This document shows, one piece after another, positions 1 to 8,338 of a stretch of DNA of 64,000 nt; position 1 is the first letter of the stretch, and the number at the start of each line of letters is the position of its first letter. Origin of the DNA: Desulfosporosinus cupriresistens (lineage in GTDB: Bacteria > Bacillota > Desulfitobacteriia > Desulfitobacteriales > Desulfitobacteriaceae); assembly GCF_001707885.1 (NCBI RefSeq), contig NZ_MASS01000013.1:1-64000 (forward strand). The letters are read 5' to 3'. The notes beneath the pieces were generated by a model, which saw nothing but the letters and a program-made list of their open reading frames with translations, was not told the DNA's origin and searched no databases. The position numbers and the translations under genes are program-made.

Positions 1-363
1 CGATTTGCCAGTTCGGTGATCGTTACCTTTCTTCTCTTAAAGAAACTTTCCGAAAGCGCGCAAAATCAGAAAGCATGTGACATTCCTTAACATTTTTTAT
101 TGCACCCGCACCAACACAATCCGTCTGGATTCAAGCTGATTTCAAGCTGATTTCAAGCTAATCAGCATCCACAATTAATTGCCCTCCTATCATTTACCCG
201 GTCTTGCGAGTATGCGGGTTTCCAGCCAAAATTTATGGCTAAATAACCAAATTGCAACCTGAATGAACGCTTCCCTTACTTTTTCGTTTCTATAAACTCT
301 GTAGGATCAAGTAGTATAACATAGGTTCTCGGGAAGGTAAATTTTACTATAGTTCTTGGGATA
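1..363. other. left-edge non-coding stretch with short tandem repeat
   Basis: A plus-strand frame is open from the window edge to a TAA at 88-90 and could be the last 29 codons of a gene lying to the left, but it is too short to identify. Positions 130-162 hold three consecutive 11-bp units (TTCAAGCTGAT, the last with one change). Nothing else is recognisable before the minus-strand gene that ends at 364. Confidence 0.4.
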
Positions 364-723
364 TTATAAATAATCATCAAAGCTCTCAAAAGAAATCTTA
401 CGGCTCTCAACTTGGTTTCGGTCAATTTTGTAACAACCGTTTATGGGCTGTAATGTGTTAAAGAACCTTGGTCCTAGTATGAAAATTTCTTCTGCGCCAG
501 AATTAATGAGAAGAATAGTGGCTTTAGCATAGCTTTTTAACTCTTTCAGAACGGAATATGATAATGTCCAACCGATACGGCAATCTCCCGAATACTGAAG
601 GACATAAAAAACTTCCCCGCGATTGGTTTCAATAACCGTTTTAGAACCTTCAAGATAAACTGGCTCCAAATTATTGTCCCTAAGTAAAGCAAAGATTTCT
701 TCACGATCCAGCATAAATAACAT
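364..723 (-). CDS. hypothetical protein, 119 aa
   Basis: I do not recognise this small soluble protein. I chose the ATG at 723 because a strong GGGGAGG site lies eight bases upstream; an ATG 33 bases earlier has no such site. The product begins MLFMLDREEIFALL and has alternating hydrophobic strands, no signal peptide, no membrane segment and no obvious catalytic motif. It stands alone: the neighbour on the left is at the window edge and about 620 bases without a gene lie upstream. Codon use looks normal, so it is probably a real gene of unknown function. Confidence 0.6.
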   Translation of the reverse strand: MLFMLDREEIFALLRDNNLEPVYLEGSKTVIETNRGEVFYVLQYSGDCRIGWTLSYSVLKELKSYAKATILLINSGAEEIFILGPRFFNTLQPINGCYKIDRNQVESRKISFESFDDYL

Positions 724-1347
724 CGTTCTTTCCTCCCCTATAATTTGATTTCGCAACTTGAGTTTGTGCCTTTAATTATAGGGAAAACAGAAAAACATTG
801 CTATTTGCAAGTTGATAAGCTAGAGCTAGGGGATCCTAAAATAAAAATGGAAGATACATTATATTTTGTGGGAGATCATTATCAATTAAAATAACACCCA
901 TTACCCATTTATTGATTAGTATAAAAACAGGTGATAATACCCCAAATTCGTTCATAATTTGACCACAAAGTTCAACAAGCCTAAATTTAGCTCAAAACGA
1001 CCAAAAATGGCACATTCTAAAAAACCCTTAACGAATTGGGTAAAAATATCGTTAAAACGTTAATTATTTACGTTTATTGACAAAAACTTTTTATACCATT
1101 AATTGAATGACCGCAGAAAAGGTATACCCCACTCTACCCCTTATGTACACGGAAACATATCCATTTTCATCGAAACCACAGCATATAGTGTTGATATGAC
1201 TGGGTTAACACATTATATTGTGGTGTGTTTTCTATTGAGGAGAACTACCGTCTCCCGTGCAGCGTTTATTGCTATGAAGTAACACCAACGTGCCTCGAGG
1301 AGCCTACAATAACTATGTAATTACAGCAAGGTATATTTAGCTTCTCC
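724..1347. other. intergenic stretch, nothing recognised
   Basis: About 620 AT-rich bases separate the hypothetical gene from the small XRE regulator. I see no open frame with a ribosome-binding site and no clear hairpin terminator. Scattered GAGGAG-like motifs around 1236 and 1298 are not followed by open frames, so this may hold decayed sequence. Confidence 0.4.
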
Positions 1348-1560
1348 TCAGCGATAAGGCTTTTTATTTTCTGTAAGCCCTACCAGATAGTCAACGCTGG
1401 TTTTATAAAACTGGGCAAGTTTAATCATAATATTCAGCGGAACATCACGCTCTCCTCGCTCATACTTGGAGTATAAAGATTGGTCGCACATCAAGTATTG
1501 CGCAACTTGCTGTTGGGTTAAGTCATGATCTTCTCGAACATCACGTATTCTTAATCGCAT
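1348..1560 (-). CDS. small XRE-family transcriptional regulator
   Basis: A 70-residue protein that is almost entirely one Cro/C1-type helix-turn-helix domain: DLTQQQVAQYLMCDQSLYSKYERG is spread over residues 13-36 with the usual YERG turn, followed by the typical NIMIKLAQFYKTSVDYLVG end of the fold. There is no second domain. The ATG at 1560 begins MRLRIRDV; an earlier ATG in the same frame is possible. It is divergent from a receiver-domain gene, and the shared intergenic region carries two copies of a GGAC-N5-GTCC dyad, so it probably represses itself and the divergent gene. Confidence 0.8.
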   Translation of the reverse strand: MRLRIRDVREDHDLTQQQVAQYLMCDQSLYSKYERGERDVPLNIMIKLAQFYKTSVDYLVGLTENKKPYR

Positions 1561-1587
1561 TATCATCACCAAAGCAAGTATATCTTA

Positions 1588-1625
1588 GGACGATTAGTCC
1601 TATTGACATATTGGACTATTTGTCC
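1588..1625. promoter_or_regulatory. tandem operator-like dyads between divergent genes
   Basis: Two identical-arm palindromes GGAC-N5-GTCC lie at 1588-1600 and 1613-1625, with centres 25 bp apart. A TTGACA lies between them at 1603-1608. The arrangement fits cooperative binding of the adjacent XRE repressor. Confidence 0.6.
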
Positions 1626-1665
1626 TAAGATTATTCCAACAAAGCCTGATGTTGGAGGAGATGTT

Positions 1666-2049
1666 TTGTATACGATCGGCATTTGCGATGACAGGCCATT
1701 GTGCCGTCTCTTATTGGAATCATTAATACATCTATTTGAAGAAAAAAAAGACGTTTTATTTAATATTTGCGAATACAGTAGCGGCGAGGAGCTTCTCGAA
1801 GAAATTGAGAAGCAAGGCTTGGTTTTTGACCTCCTTTTTCTTGATAACAGTATGAAAAAGCTGACCGGTCTTGAAACCGCCAGACAAATACGGCAATCCA
1901 AGTCCATGTCAGCGTGTAGTATAGTATTTGTGACATCAGCAGATGATCACGACCAATTCATGCAGGTCCGGCCTTTACAAATTGTATGCAAGCCCTGTAC
2001 TCAAGGACATATTGAAGCTATTCTAGAGAAGGTTCTGACCGATCTCTAA
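1666..2049 (+). CDS. stand-alone response-regulator receiver domain
   Basis: A 127-residue CheY-like receiver domain and nothing else. The start is TTG at 1666, nine bases after GGAGG; it gives a product beginning with the usual first strand (YTIGICDD), where the acidic pair is visible. The phospho-accepting aspartate is in DLLFLDNS, the threonine/serine switch in VFVTSADD, and the lysine in IVCKPC. Receivers of this type in Firmicutes usually carry a LytTR DNA-binding domain, which is absent here, so the protein is either a single-domain regulator or a truncated AgrA-like one. No kinase gene is nearby. It faces the XRE gene and is probably repressed by it. Confidence 0.75.
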   Translation: MYTIGICDDRPLCRLLLESLIHLFEEKKDVLFNICEYSSGEELLEEIEKQGLVFDLLFLDNSMKKLTGLETARQIRQSKSMSACSIVFVTSADDHDQFMQVRPLQIVCKPCTQGHIEAILEKVLTDL

Positions 2050-2066
2050 TTGGGGATAATCAGAAC

Positions 2067-2255
2067 ATGCACTTCATTCATCGGCTTGGAAATCATCAAA
2101 GGTCATACATACTTATCCCAAAGCTGGTTCAGGCCTTGAAAATATTGCTGATATTTGGTTTCTTTCCCGGTAATTTGATTTCAAACCTGTATAGTTATTT
2201 CTCAGCCTGTTTGCTTGTGCTCTATTTTCTCAACCGTCCGATAGCATTCTCCTAA
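2067..2255 (+). CDS. possible small hydrophobic protein, 62 aa
   Basis: A short frame 17 bases after the receiver gene, with a weak GGGGA ten bases before the ATG. It has a stretch from about residue 20 to 58 rich in Leu, Ile and Phe that could cross the membrane once or twice. I do not recognise it, and its end meets the convergent NERD gene. It may be a genuine small membrane protein cotranscribed with the receiver gene or only a chance frame. Confidence 0.2.
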   Translation: MHFIHRLGNHQRSYILIPKLVQALKILLIFGFFPGNLISNLYSYFSACLLVLYFLNRPIAFS

Positions 2256-3004
2256 TTGGTAATTGTAAACCTACACTTCGGATAATTTTTACACCCCTTA
2301 AAATCTCCATATTTACCCTTTCTGGTAACTAACTCCCCACCACATTTGGGACAACTATTAGCGCTTATTTGGTTCGCCGCTTCAGCTTTCTTTTTATGTA
2401 TTCCTTCGACATGCTGAGTTCTGGCTTCCTTATCTCTTACATTTAGAGCTAGTAATTTCGAATATATCTCTTCCTTTTGCTGCTCAGTAATGGTTTCCGT
2501 TGTAAACTCTTTAATCGTTTTAAGCAATTTCACTGAATATATCACCTTGGTATTTGTCTTAACCTTTAAATCAGCATCAACGGAAAAGACAATAATCGGC
2601 ACGTAATTCAACTCTGGGTATTCTTGCAAATTCTGCTTCAGAGCCTGAATATGCCCATAGTTTTGTCTTATCGGATTGAAGAACTTTTCTTTACGTTTAT
2701 AGATTACTTGTGTCCAAGACTCCCCGTGCTCATCTCCCAAAATCCAGCCCTTATAATTCTTTGTCTCTATTACAAAAATCCCGTAATTTGATACGACTAC
2801 ATGATCTATCTGGGATGTCTTCCCATCAACTCTCAACATTAGGTCATTTATAACCTTATATTTTGTTGGATCTAACCTCGTCAGAAACGCCGATATAGTC
2901 TTCTCCCCAATGATTCCTTTGATTTTGGCCTTATACAATCGATAAATAAAAACCACTAAAACCAAAAGCCACAAATACCATAGCTCCACGAAAGCCTTTA
3001 TCAT
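2252..3004 (-). CDS. membrane-anchored NERD-domain protein with zinc ribbon
   Basis: A 250-residue protein with an N-terminal membrane segment (about residues 5-24), a nuclease-related NERD domain (about 33-150) and a C-terminal topoisomerase-type zinc ribbon (CPKCGG...CKNYPKC, about 219-245). In the NERD domain the QIDHVVVSNYGIFVIETKNYKG block carries the acidic and lysine residues of the PD-(D/E)xK-like fold. The family is thought to bind or process nucleic acid, but its role is poorly known. The start at 3004 has GGAGA upstream. It lies just downstream of the SF2 helicase gene on the same strand, with a gap of about 108 bases. Confidence 0.85.
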   Translation of the reverse strand: MIKAFVELWYLWLLVLVVFIYRLYKAKIKGIIGEKTISAFLTRLDPTKYKVINDLMLRVDGKTSQIDHVVVSNYGIFVIETKNYKGWILGDEHGESWTQVIYKRKEKFFNPIRQNYGHIQALKQNLQEYPELNYVPIIVFSVDADLKVKTNTKVIYSVKLLKTIKEFTTETITEQQKEEIYSKLLALNVRDKEARTQHVEGIHKKKAEAANQISANSCPKCGGELVTRKGKYGDFKGCKNYPKCRFTITN

Positions 3005-3111
3005 TTGAGTGTCTCCTCCCTCTTTTCATCTCTCGGCGTATTCAAAGCCTATAGTCTTTTTTTAAACCCTAAGCTTTTCTAAGCACGGCTAAAATCACTC
3101 TTCTTTAAGCT

Positions 3112-5370
3112 CTAAACCCGCTTCCTATAATACTCCTCCAGCTTCTCATCACACCGCCCAACAATCCAGTCCTTCTCCTCCAGCGTCATCCTCTTCCAAA
3201 CATGCCGATTAAACTCCACATACTCAATATCCCGGCACCGGCTCATAAACCGCATATCCTCAAACCGCTTAAAGGGATTGCTAAAGATATTTCTCTCAAC
3301 ATCCTTTCTCGTATAACCGTCTTTGCAATACAGACTGGATTTCTTCTCAACAACCAGGCCGCTCTCTTTTCTAGCCTTATAGAAATCCATGAAGTAATTA
3401 ACCATGTCCTCTACCCTAACTCTTCCCCTATCGTCAACGTGCTCAAGCATGGCCTTGATCAATACCGGCTTATAGGAGAAACTCATATCCATGGTCCTGA
3501 CCATGTCCATAAACTTATCTTTCATATTGGCAGGATTGATGAGCTCCCAGCCGTACTGTTTAGCATAGCTCTCCACAGTTGCTTCCTTAAAATATTTAAA
3601 GCTCCTTCTATCCCCAAAGGGTACCTCTAAATCAGGGGTTATCTTTCCTTCCCGCAGGTACCGTTCAATGGTTTCTGTTTGCACATCAACCATCCTCACG
3701 AACTCCAGCTGTGATATCATCCCTTTCACTTCATCCTGCCAGTTAAAGAGATCAATCAGCTCATAGTCCGCTGCATTTACCGGGAAATCCAGAAAAACAG
3801 GAGGTTTTTCTCCTCTGGCGATTAAATCCCTGTCCAGCTCAAACTGTTTCCGAGAAGCAACAACGTACTCTCCCGCCCTATATTCCTTCAGGTTGAACAT
3901 CCTATGCAGGGAGTAAGGCATGTTGAACAATCCGGCATTATCAATAAAATCAAAGACCATCAGGTTGTCCTTACCCGCGCACTTGCGCATCCCCCGTCCC
4001 AGTTGCTGAACATAAAGTGTCTTAGACAGAGTCGGCCTAGCCATGAACAACACTTCTGTTTTCGGACTGTCCCAACCCTCGTTTAAGAGATCACAGGCAC
4101 ATAAGACTTGGATATCCCCATTTTCATAACGATCTAAAATCCTCGCCCTTTCTCCTGACTTCATAGAACCGGAAACAGCCTCGCAATGAACTCCCATTTC
4201 CTTAAACAAGTCAGAAATCTCCTGAGCGTGATGTACGGAAGCACAGAACACCACGGTCTTCTTATCCCTAACATAGTTCAGATAAGTTTCTGCAATAAGC
4301 TTATTTCTCTCCGGCACAAAGAGCTTACTTTCTAAGTCCTGGGCGTAATATTTAATGCCATTGATTCTCACCGTGGAAAGATCCACATTGGTCTTAACCC
4401 GGATACACCTGATGGGAACAAGTTCCCCTAATTCCACAGCTTGCTGCAAATCCAGTTTATGGGCCACATTTTTAAAATCCTCCAGGATACTCTCGCCATC
4501 AGCTCTGTCCGGGGTAGCCGTGAGACCCAGAGTGAATTCAGGTTTGAAATAACTCAAAACCTTCCTATAAGTATCTGCCGTGCCATGATGACATTCATCG
4601 ACGATGATATAGCCAAAGTCATTGGGTTTGAACCCTTCCAGATTTCTGGCCACACTCTGAATGCTGCTGCAGACAACATAAGTGTCTGCAACCTTTTCTT
4701 CAGCTACATAAAGACCTGTCTCCGCCTCGTCCCAAAGTTCTTCAAAGGTGCCTTTTGCCTGGGTGATTAGTTCTTTGGTATGAGCCAAAAACAGGGTTCG
4801 TTTCCCCAGACGTTTGGCATCACTGACGGCGGTCACAGTTTTTCCGGTTCCCGTAGCATGATAAAGCAGGGCGATACTCTCCCCATGCTCGCGCATGGTC
4901 TGAAGATTGTCTAAAGCTGCTTGCTGATGCTCCCGCAGTTCGATGACCTTGCCCTTCTGCTTAGGCAGATAATCCTCCAGCATTCTAAAAGCAGGTATTT
5001 CCCCCACAAAAATCCGCAGTTCGTCCTTAACCTTTTCCGGTTGGTGCTTCAGTTGGGTATAAACCCAGCGGTAAACCTTCCAGTTCTGATAGATCAAGCT
5101 GTTTTGCTTAGTGAGGTCATCATAATATTTATTAGAAGAAACCTTACTGGGGTTATGATAGGTTTCACCGTCAATCTCGATTGCGATTTTCAAGTCTTCA
5201 CTTTCCAGTGCAAAATCAAGGGAACGTCTGTGTCCATAAATATCTGTGACCGGATACTGCAGAAAGAGATACTCCGCTTGATCCGGACCAAAGGTATCAC
5301 AGAACAGCTCGACAAAGAGGTCTTCGGCGATGCTGCCCAGGCTGCCCTTCTGCTTGATCTTTTCTGACAA
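3112..5370 (-). CDS. SF2 DEAD/DEAH helicase with N-terminal endonuclease-like domain
   Basis: A 752-residue protein in three parts. Residues about 10-125 resemble a Vsr/DUF559-type endonuclease fold (LDFAL...IAIEIDGETYH). The middle is a restriction-type helicase core: motif I HATGTGKT near 171-178, motif II DECHH, motif III LTATP and motif VI QLGRGMRK. The C-terminal 250 residues match no domain I know. The start is TTG at 5370 with GAGGGG ten bases upstream. It probably unwinds or translocates along DNA and may cut it, which would suit repair or defence, but no methyltransferase or specificity subunit is adjacent. A truncated gene ends only 14 bases upstream, so an operon has probably been eroded. 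Confidence 0.85.
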   Translation of the reverse strand: MSEKIKQKGSLGSIAEDLFVELFCDTFGPDQAEYLFLQYPVTDIYGHRRSLDFALESEDLKIAIEIDGETYHNPSKVSSNKYYDDLTKQNSLIYQNWKVYRWVYTQLKHQPEKVKDELRIFVGEIPAFRMLEDYLPKQKGKVIELREHQQAALDNLQTMREHGESIALLYHATGTGKTVTAVSDAKRLGKRTLFLAHTKELITQAKGTFEELWDEAETGLYVAEEKVADTYVVCSSIQSVARNLEGFKPNDFGYIIVDECHHGTADTYRKVLSYFKPEFTLGLTATPDRADGESILEDFKNVAHKLDLQQAVELGELVPIRCIRVKTNVDLSTVRINGIKYYAQDLESKLFVPERNKLIAETYLNYVRDKKTVVFCASVHHAQEISDLFKEMGVHCEAVSGSMKSGERARILDRYENGDIQVLCACDLLNEGWDSPKTEVLFMARPTLSKTLYVQQLGRGMRKCAGKDNLMVFDFIDNAGLFNMPYSLHRMFNLKEYRAGEYVVASRKQFELDRDLIARGEKPPVFLDFPVNAADYELIDLFNWQDEVKGMISQLEFVRMVDVQTETIERYLREGKITPDLEVPFGDRRSFKYFKEATVESYAKQYGWELINPANMKDKFMDMVRTMDMSFSYKPVLIKAMLEHVDDRGRVRVEDMVNYFMDFYKARKESGLVVEKKSSLYCKDGYTRKDVERNIFSNPFKRFEDMRFMSRCRDIEYVEFNRHVWKRMTLEEKDWIVGRCDEKLEEYYRKRV

Positions 5371-5384
5371 TTTGCTTCAACCCC

Positions 5385-5558
5385 TCAACTGTCGCTAACC
5401 TCTTTAAGCAGGAGTTTATCCCGGAAAGCACCTTTCTCTTCGACCTTTTGCTTTCTGATCCACTCAAATTCCTGCCGGGATACCCCTTTATAATCCAAGA
5501 TAGCGTAGTAGACCTTACGGACAACGTTTGACGTATAGTTACTTTTTCGCCGAACATT
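5385..5558 (-). pseudogene. 3' remnant of a possible MazG-like nucleotide pyrophosphohydrolase
   Basis: A 57-codon open frame without a start codon ends in TGA at 5385-5387, 14 bases before the helicase start. It reads ...EFEWIRKQKVEEKGAFRDKL and then LLKEVSDS. This resembles the C-terminal end of all-alpha NTP pyrophosphohydrolases, where a conserved K-x-GAF-x-x-K-LLL pattern closes the protein. Its 5' part is replaced by a dispersed repeat (5524-5645). The assignment to a family is tentative; that this is a gene fragment is more secure because of its coding character and operon-like position. Confidence 0.45.
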
Positions 5559-5645
5559 TATCTTTTCCTTCCACCATTCACCAAATCTTTCAAAAACTAC
5601 GCAAAAGGGTGCCAGTCAGTCTTGCAAAACTGATTGGCACCCTTT
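5524..5645 (-). repeat. dispersed intergenic repeat, copy 1
   Basis: Related copies occur near 11063-11190, 16681-16751, 18838-18895 and 61838-61900, all in the same orientation. Shared blocks are TTTGACGYATAGTT, TTTTTCGCCGAAC, CCTTCCACCATTCACCAAAT and TTTCAAAAACTA. This copy ends in a hairpin (5604-5645) with arms around GGGTGCCA / TGGCACCC and a T-rich flank, which can serve as terminator for the nadE remnant. Confidence 0.65.
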
Positions 5646-5713
5646 CTCTTTTCAACTAATTTTGTCACTTTCTAGCGGATAAAATGGGCACTACTATGCG
5701 CTCGTGTGATTAT

Positions 5714-6274
5714 TCAAAGAGTTGCTAAAACAGGTGACTCAATCGTCCCATAGCTATAAGGTAACTGCCGTTTGTGAGCGGTTTTGTGGTAGGCTTCTCT
5801 AATTCTTGCGATGACATCCGGTTTCGCGATACCTAAGCGAATATAGGTATCAATTTCTTGATAGGAAATCCCCATTTCGCCTTCATCAGTCTGTCCTTCC
5901 CAGAGCCCGGCTGAAGGTGCTTTCTCAATAATCTCTTTGGGGATACCGAGTTCCTTGCCCAGTTCCACGACTTCAGTTGCTGTTAAGTCAGAAATCGGAC
6001 AAAAGTCAAAGGAACCATCGCCCCACTTGGTGAAATATCCCATCACAGCTTCCGAGAGATTATCGGTACCGGCCACCAAGTACCCCATTTCTTGAGCAAT
6101 GGCATAAAGGGTGGTCATACGAAGGCGCGGTTTAATATTTGCCGAAGCCATCAGAGAAAGAGGTCCCCCCATTCCTTCTTTGAGGCTCTGTGACAGCGCT
6201 GAATAACCATCCTTCAGATTGACTTCGACTGTCTTAATTCCCAGTTGTTCAGCGACACGGAGCGCTGCTCCATC
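5714..6274 (-). pseudogene. nadE: 5'-truncated NAD+ synthetase (nadE)
   Basis: NH3-dependent NAD+ synthetase would amidate nicotinate adenine dinucleotide to NAD+. The frame reads in from a TGA at 6278-6280 and gives about 186 residues, from the VAEQLGIKTVEVNL strand through the conserved ANIKPRLRMTTLYAIAQ, GTDNLSE, YFTKWGDGSFD and PSAGLWEGQTDEGEMG blocks. The first 65-75 residues, including the ATP-binding SGGxDS loop, are missing, and the only in-frame ATG (6172) is far inside the fold. The remaining sequence is intact, which suggests a recent deletion of the 5' end. The gene follows pncB by a few bases, so it was the last gene of the NAD operon. A second nadE must exist elsewhere if this species needs one. 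Confidence 0.75.
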
Positions 6275-6283
6275 CCCTCACCC

Positions 6284-7633
6284 CTATTGAATTCGCTCAA
6301 GATTTGGGTTATCGCAAGGGCCTCGGCCAACTTTATGCACTTCCACCCATATTTCGTCTAACTTTACTCGGACAATATCCGATGTGTAATCGTTATTTGT
6401 TTCATCCGAGTTTTCCAGAAGTGAAGAACCGACCCCGTAAATATCAACCGGCACACCTAATTCCTCAAACATCGTGATTTTTTTGGCGTTAAAGCCTCCT
6501 GTAACCACAATCCGAACCGCATGGCACCACTCTTTAGCTGCCTGAATCGCTTCAAATGGAATATCCCATTGTTTAAAAGCATCATTGATCGCGTTGCGCA
6601 GTGCCCAGATTAAACGTGGATTTACGCCACAGTCTAATTTCTTGTCACCCAGGGGAGGAATTGACACATCTCGCATATTCCCCGAGGTATCTGGGCGAAC
6701 GCCAAAGAGCTGATACTTTTGGGCTTCTTCCTTTTTACCCTCTTTTAAAAGGCTGCAATACTTGTTGAACATCCTTTTCATCACCCCAAGAGTGTCGCCA
6801 AGGCAATCATTGTGATAATCTACGAGGGCAATCCTGGGGACTTCAACCGGCATAATCCGCGAAAATTGCATCATGGTTTCGGCCGTATCGCCGAGGAAAG
6901 CCGCGATGGAGGCATGGGCTATTGTACCCCCGGCTTTCCCTCCCCACCAATCACCTTGATCGTCCGTAGAAACAAAGGTATTAGATGTCTTACCGTATTT
7001 CTCGTTGTACCCTTGTACTGCCAAGGAATAAGCATACCCGTGCAGCGCCTGCATTTTGTAGTGAACGAAACGAGCCGGAAAGAAGAGAATATCTTTCCCT
7101 TTCGCCGCTTTAAGAACATTAAAAACGTTCGTAGCTACACGTGATGCCTCCGAAAGAGCCCCTAGGATTGGAGTTTCCAGTAAGGCGAAATAACGGTAAA
7201 TTCCTCTCACTTTAAGCACAGGCTCTACGCCCATGGGGTTTCCATCGTATTTAACGAATGTCCCATCCTCAACGACTTCGATCTCAAGAGTATGGTACAT
7301 GTTGACAAAGTCACCCAGATCATCAAAATAACCGGTGCATTCTTTAAGAATCGTCAAAGCCTCGTCGACCCCAGCCACCAAACTATAGGGTTTCCGTCGA
7401 GTGAAAAATTGCATCTCAACGACAATATCACCGTTTTTTACTTGGGCCAATTTATCCTCTTGAAAATCTTGAAGGTCACTTTTGCCTGCAAACACATAGT
7501 CTTCTTCTGATAAAGTTTCGAGGATTTTGACGATATTTAAGAAATAGGCGTCAGAGTACCACCCTTTTCTCATCCGTTCAGTGTCAATTTTAAAGATTTC
7601 AGCCGGCAGTCGTTGACCATTAAAAACACTCAT
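6284..7633 (-). CDS. pncB: nicotinate phosphoribosyltransferase
   Basis: A 449-residue enzyme that joins nicotinate and PRPP to give nicotinate mononucleotide, the committed step of the Preiss-Handler salvage route. Family signs are FFPARFVHYKMQALHGYAYS, the STDDQGDWWGGKAGGTIAHA block, VDYHNDCLGDT, the phosphate-binding VVTGGFNAKKI and VDIYGVGSSL. The ATG at 7633 has GGGGAG upstream. It lies 23 bases after pncA, which supplies nicotinate, and directly before the nadE remnant. Expression is probably controlled by NrtR at the operon promoter. Confidence 0.92.
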   Translation of the reverse strand: MSVFNGQRLPAEIFKIDTERMRKGWYSDAYFLNIVKILETLSEEDYVFAGKSDLQDFQEDKLAQVKNGDIVVEMQFFTRRKPYSLVAGVDEALTILKECTGYFDDLGDFVNMYHTLEIEVVEDGTFVKYDGNPMGVEPVLKVRGIYRYFALLETPILGALSEASRVATNVFNVLKAAKGKDILFFPARFVHYKMQALHGYAYSLAVQGYNEKYGKTSNTFVSTDDQGDWWGGKAGGTIAHASIAAFLGDTAETMMQFSRIMPVEVPRIALVDYHNDCLGDTLGVMKRMFNKYCSLLKEGKKEEAQKYQLFGVRPDTSGNMRDVSIPPLGDKKLDCGVNPRLIWALRNAINDAFKQWDIPFEAIQAAKEWCHAVRIVVTGGFNAKKITMFEELGVPVDIYGVGSSLLENSDETNNDYTSDIVRVKLDEIWVEVHKVGRGPCDNPNLERIQ

Positions 7634-7656
7634 ATCCTCTTCACTCCCCTTTCTAT

Positions 7657-8328
7657 CTATTCAACTAACGTCGAGACAAGTCTCACGCCATTCGAGGACA
7701 TATACATTAGTCCCAGCATCTGATAAACGTCGCCATCATGAACCTCTGGGATATCAAAGGTTTCCACGCCTTGGGTTAAAACGATCACCGAAGAGTCCCT
7801 GTTTCGACCGTCAAAATCTGCTTGAGCGGTTAGAACGAATGAGGAGATACAAATATCCGTGCAGTCGCCCACAACGATGAAGGTATTAAGATCAGGATGG
7901 GCATTCAGCCATTCACGAAACTCCTCTTCAAGATAACCATTGATTGAGTTTTTAGGAAAGACCCGACAAAGGCCTCGGAACTCATCCACGATTTCTGATT
8001 CCTTAGAGTTATACCCGCAGTGTATGGGATAGCGTTTGAATTCAGGACTTTCAGGGGTGTGACTATCTGCAAAAGCTACGATGGGGATACGACGATCGAG
8101 GCAAATTTGCATGACTCTCCCGATTTCAGGGATAAGCCCTTCAATTCGGGGACTGTAAAGTGCACCTTCCTTGGCAAACCCGTTAACCATGTCAATGACC
8201 ACCAGAGCTGTCTTCGATTGGTCTAAATCGCCGGCCGATAATGCTCCCAGGTTGTTAAGAACATCCACTTGTTTGCTGAGAACTTGATTCGCAAGTCCTA
8301 AAAAGTCACCTTTGTTAAACACTGCCAT
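7657..8328 (-). CDS. pncA: nicotinamidase (isochorismatase family)
   Basis: A 223-residue cysteine hydrolase that would deamidate nicotinamide to nicotinate. The triad can be seen: Asp in VVIDMVNGF, Lys in FPKNSINGY and the nucleophilic Cys in GDCTDICISSF. An HxxH-like metal-binding pair may be provided by FADSHT and the following IHCGY. The N-terminal 35 residues are an extension compared with short nicotinamidases. The ATG at 8328 has GAGGGGGA upstream. It is placed between nrtR and pncB with gaps of 10 and 23 bases, so the role in NAD salvage rests on both sequence and context. Confidence 0.88.
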   Translation of the reverse strand: MAVFNKGDFLGLANQVLSKQVDVLNNLGALSAGDLDQSKTALVVIDMVNGFAKEGALYSPRIEGLIPEIGRVMQICLDRRIPIVAFADSHTPESPEFKRYPIHCGYNSKESEIVDEFRGLCRVFPKNSINGYLEEEFREWLNAHPDLNTFIVVGDCTDICISSFVLTAQADFDGRNRDSSVIVLTQGVETFDIPEVHDGDVYQMLGLMYMSSNGVRLVSTLVE

Positions 8329-8338
8329 TCCCCCTCAC

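Noticed and set aside
3202-5367. Several plus-strand frames opposite the helicase gene
   Set aside because: They have no ribosome-binding sites, no recognisable products, and mirror the codon bias of the real gene.
5297-5557. 86-residue minus-strand frame starting MFGEKVTIRQ
   Set aside because: It overlaps the helicase start in another frame; the neighbouring frame has the coding pattern (…EKGAFRDKLLLKEVSDS) and a stop suited to coupling with the helicase.
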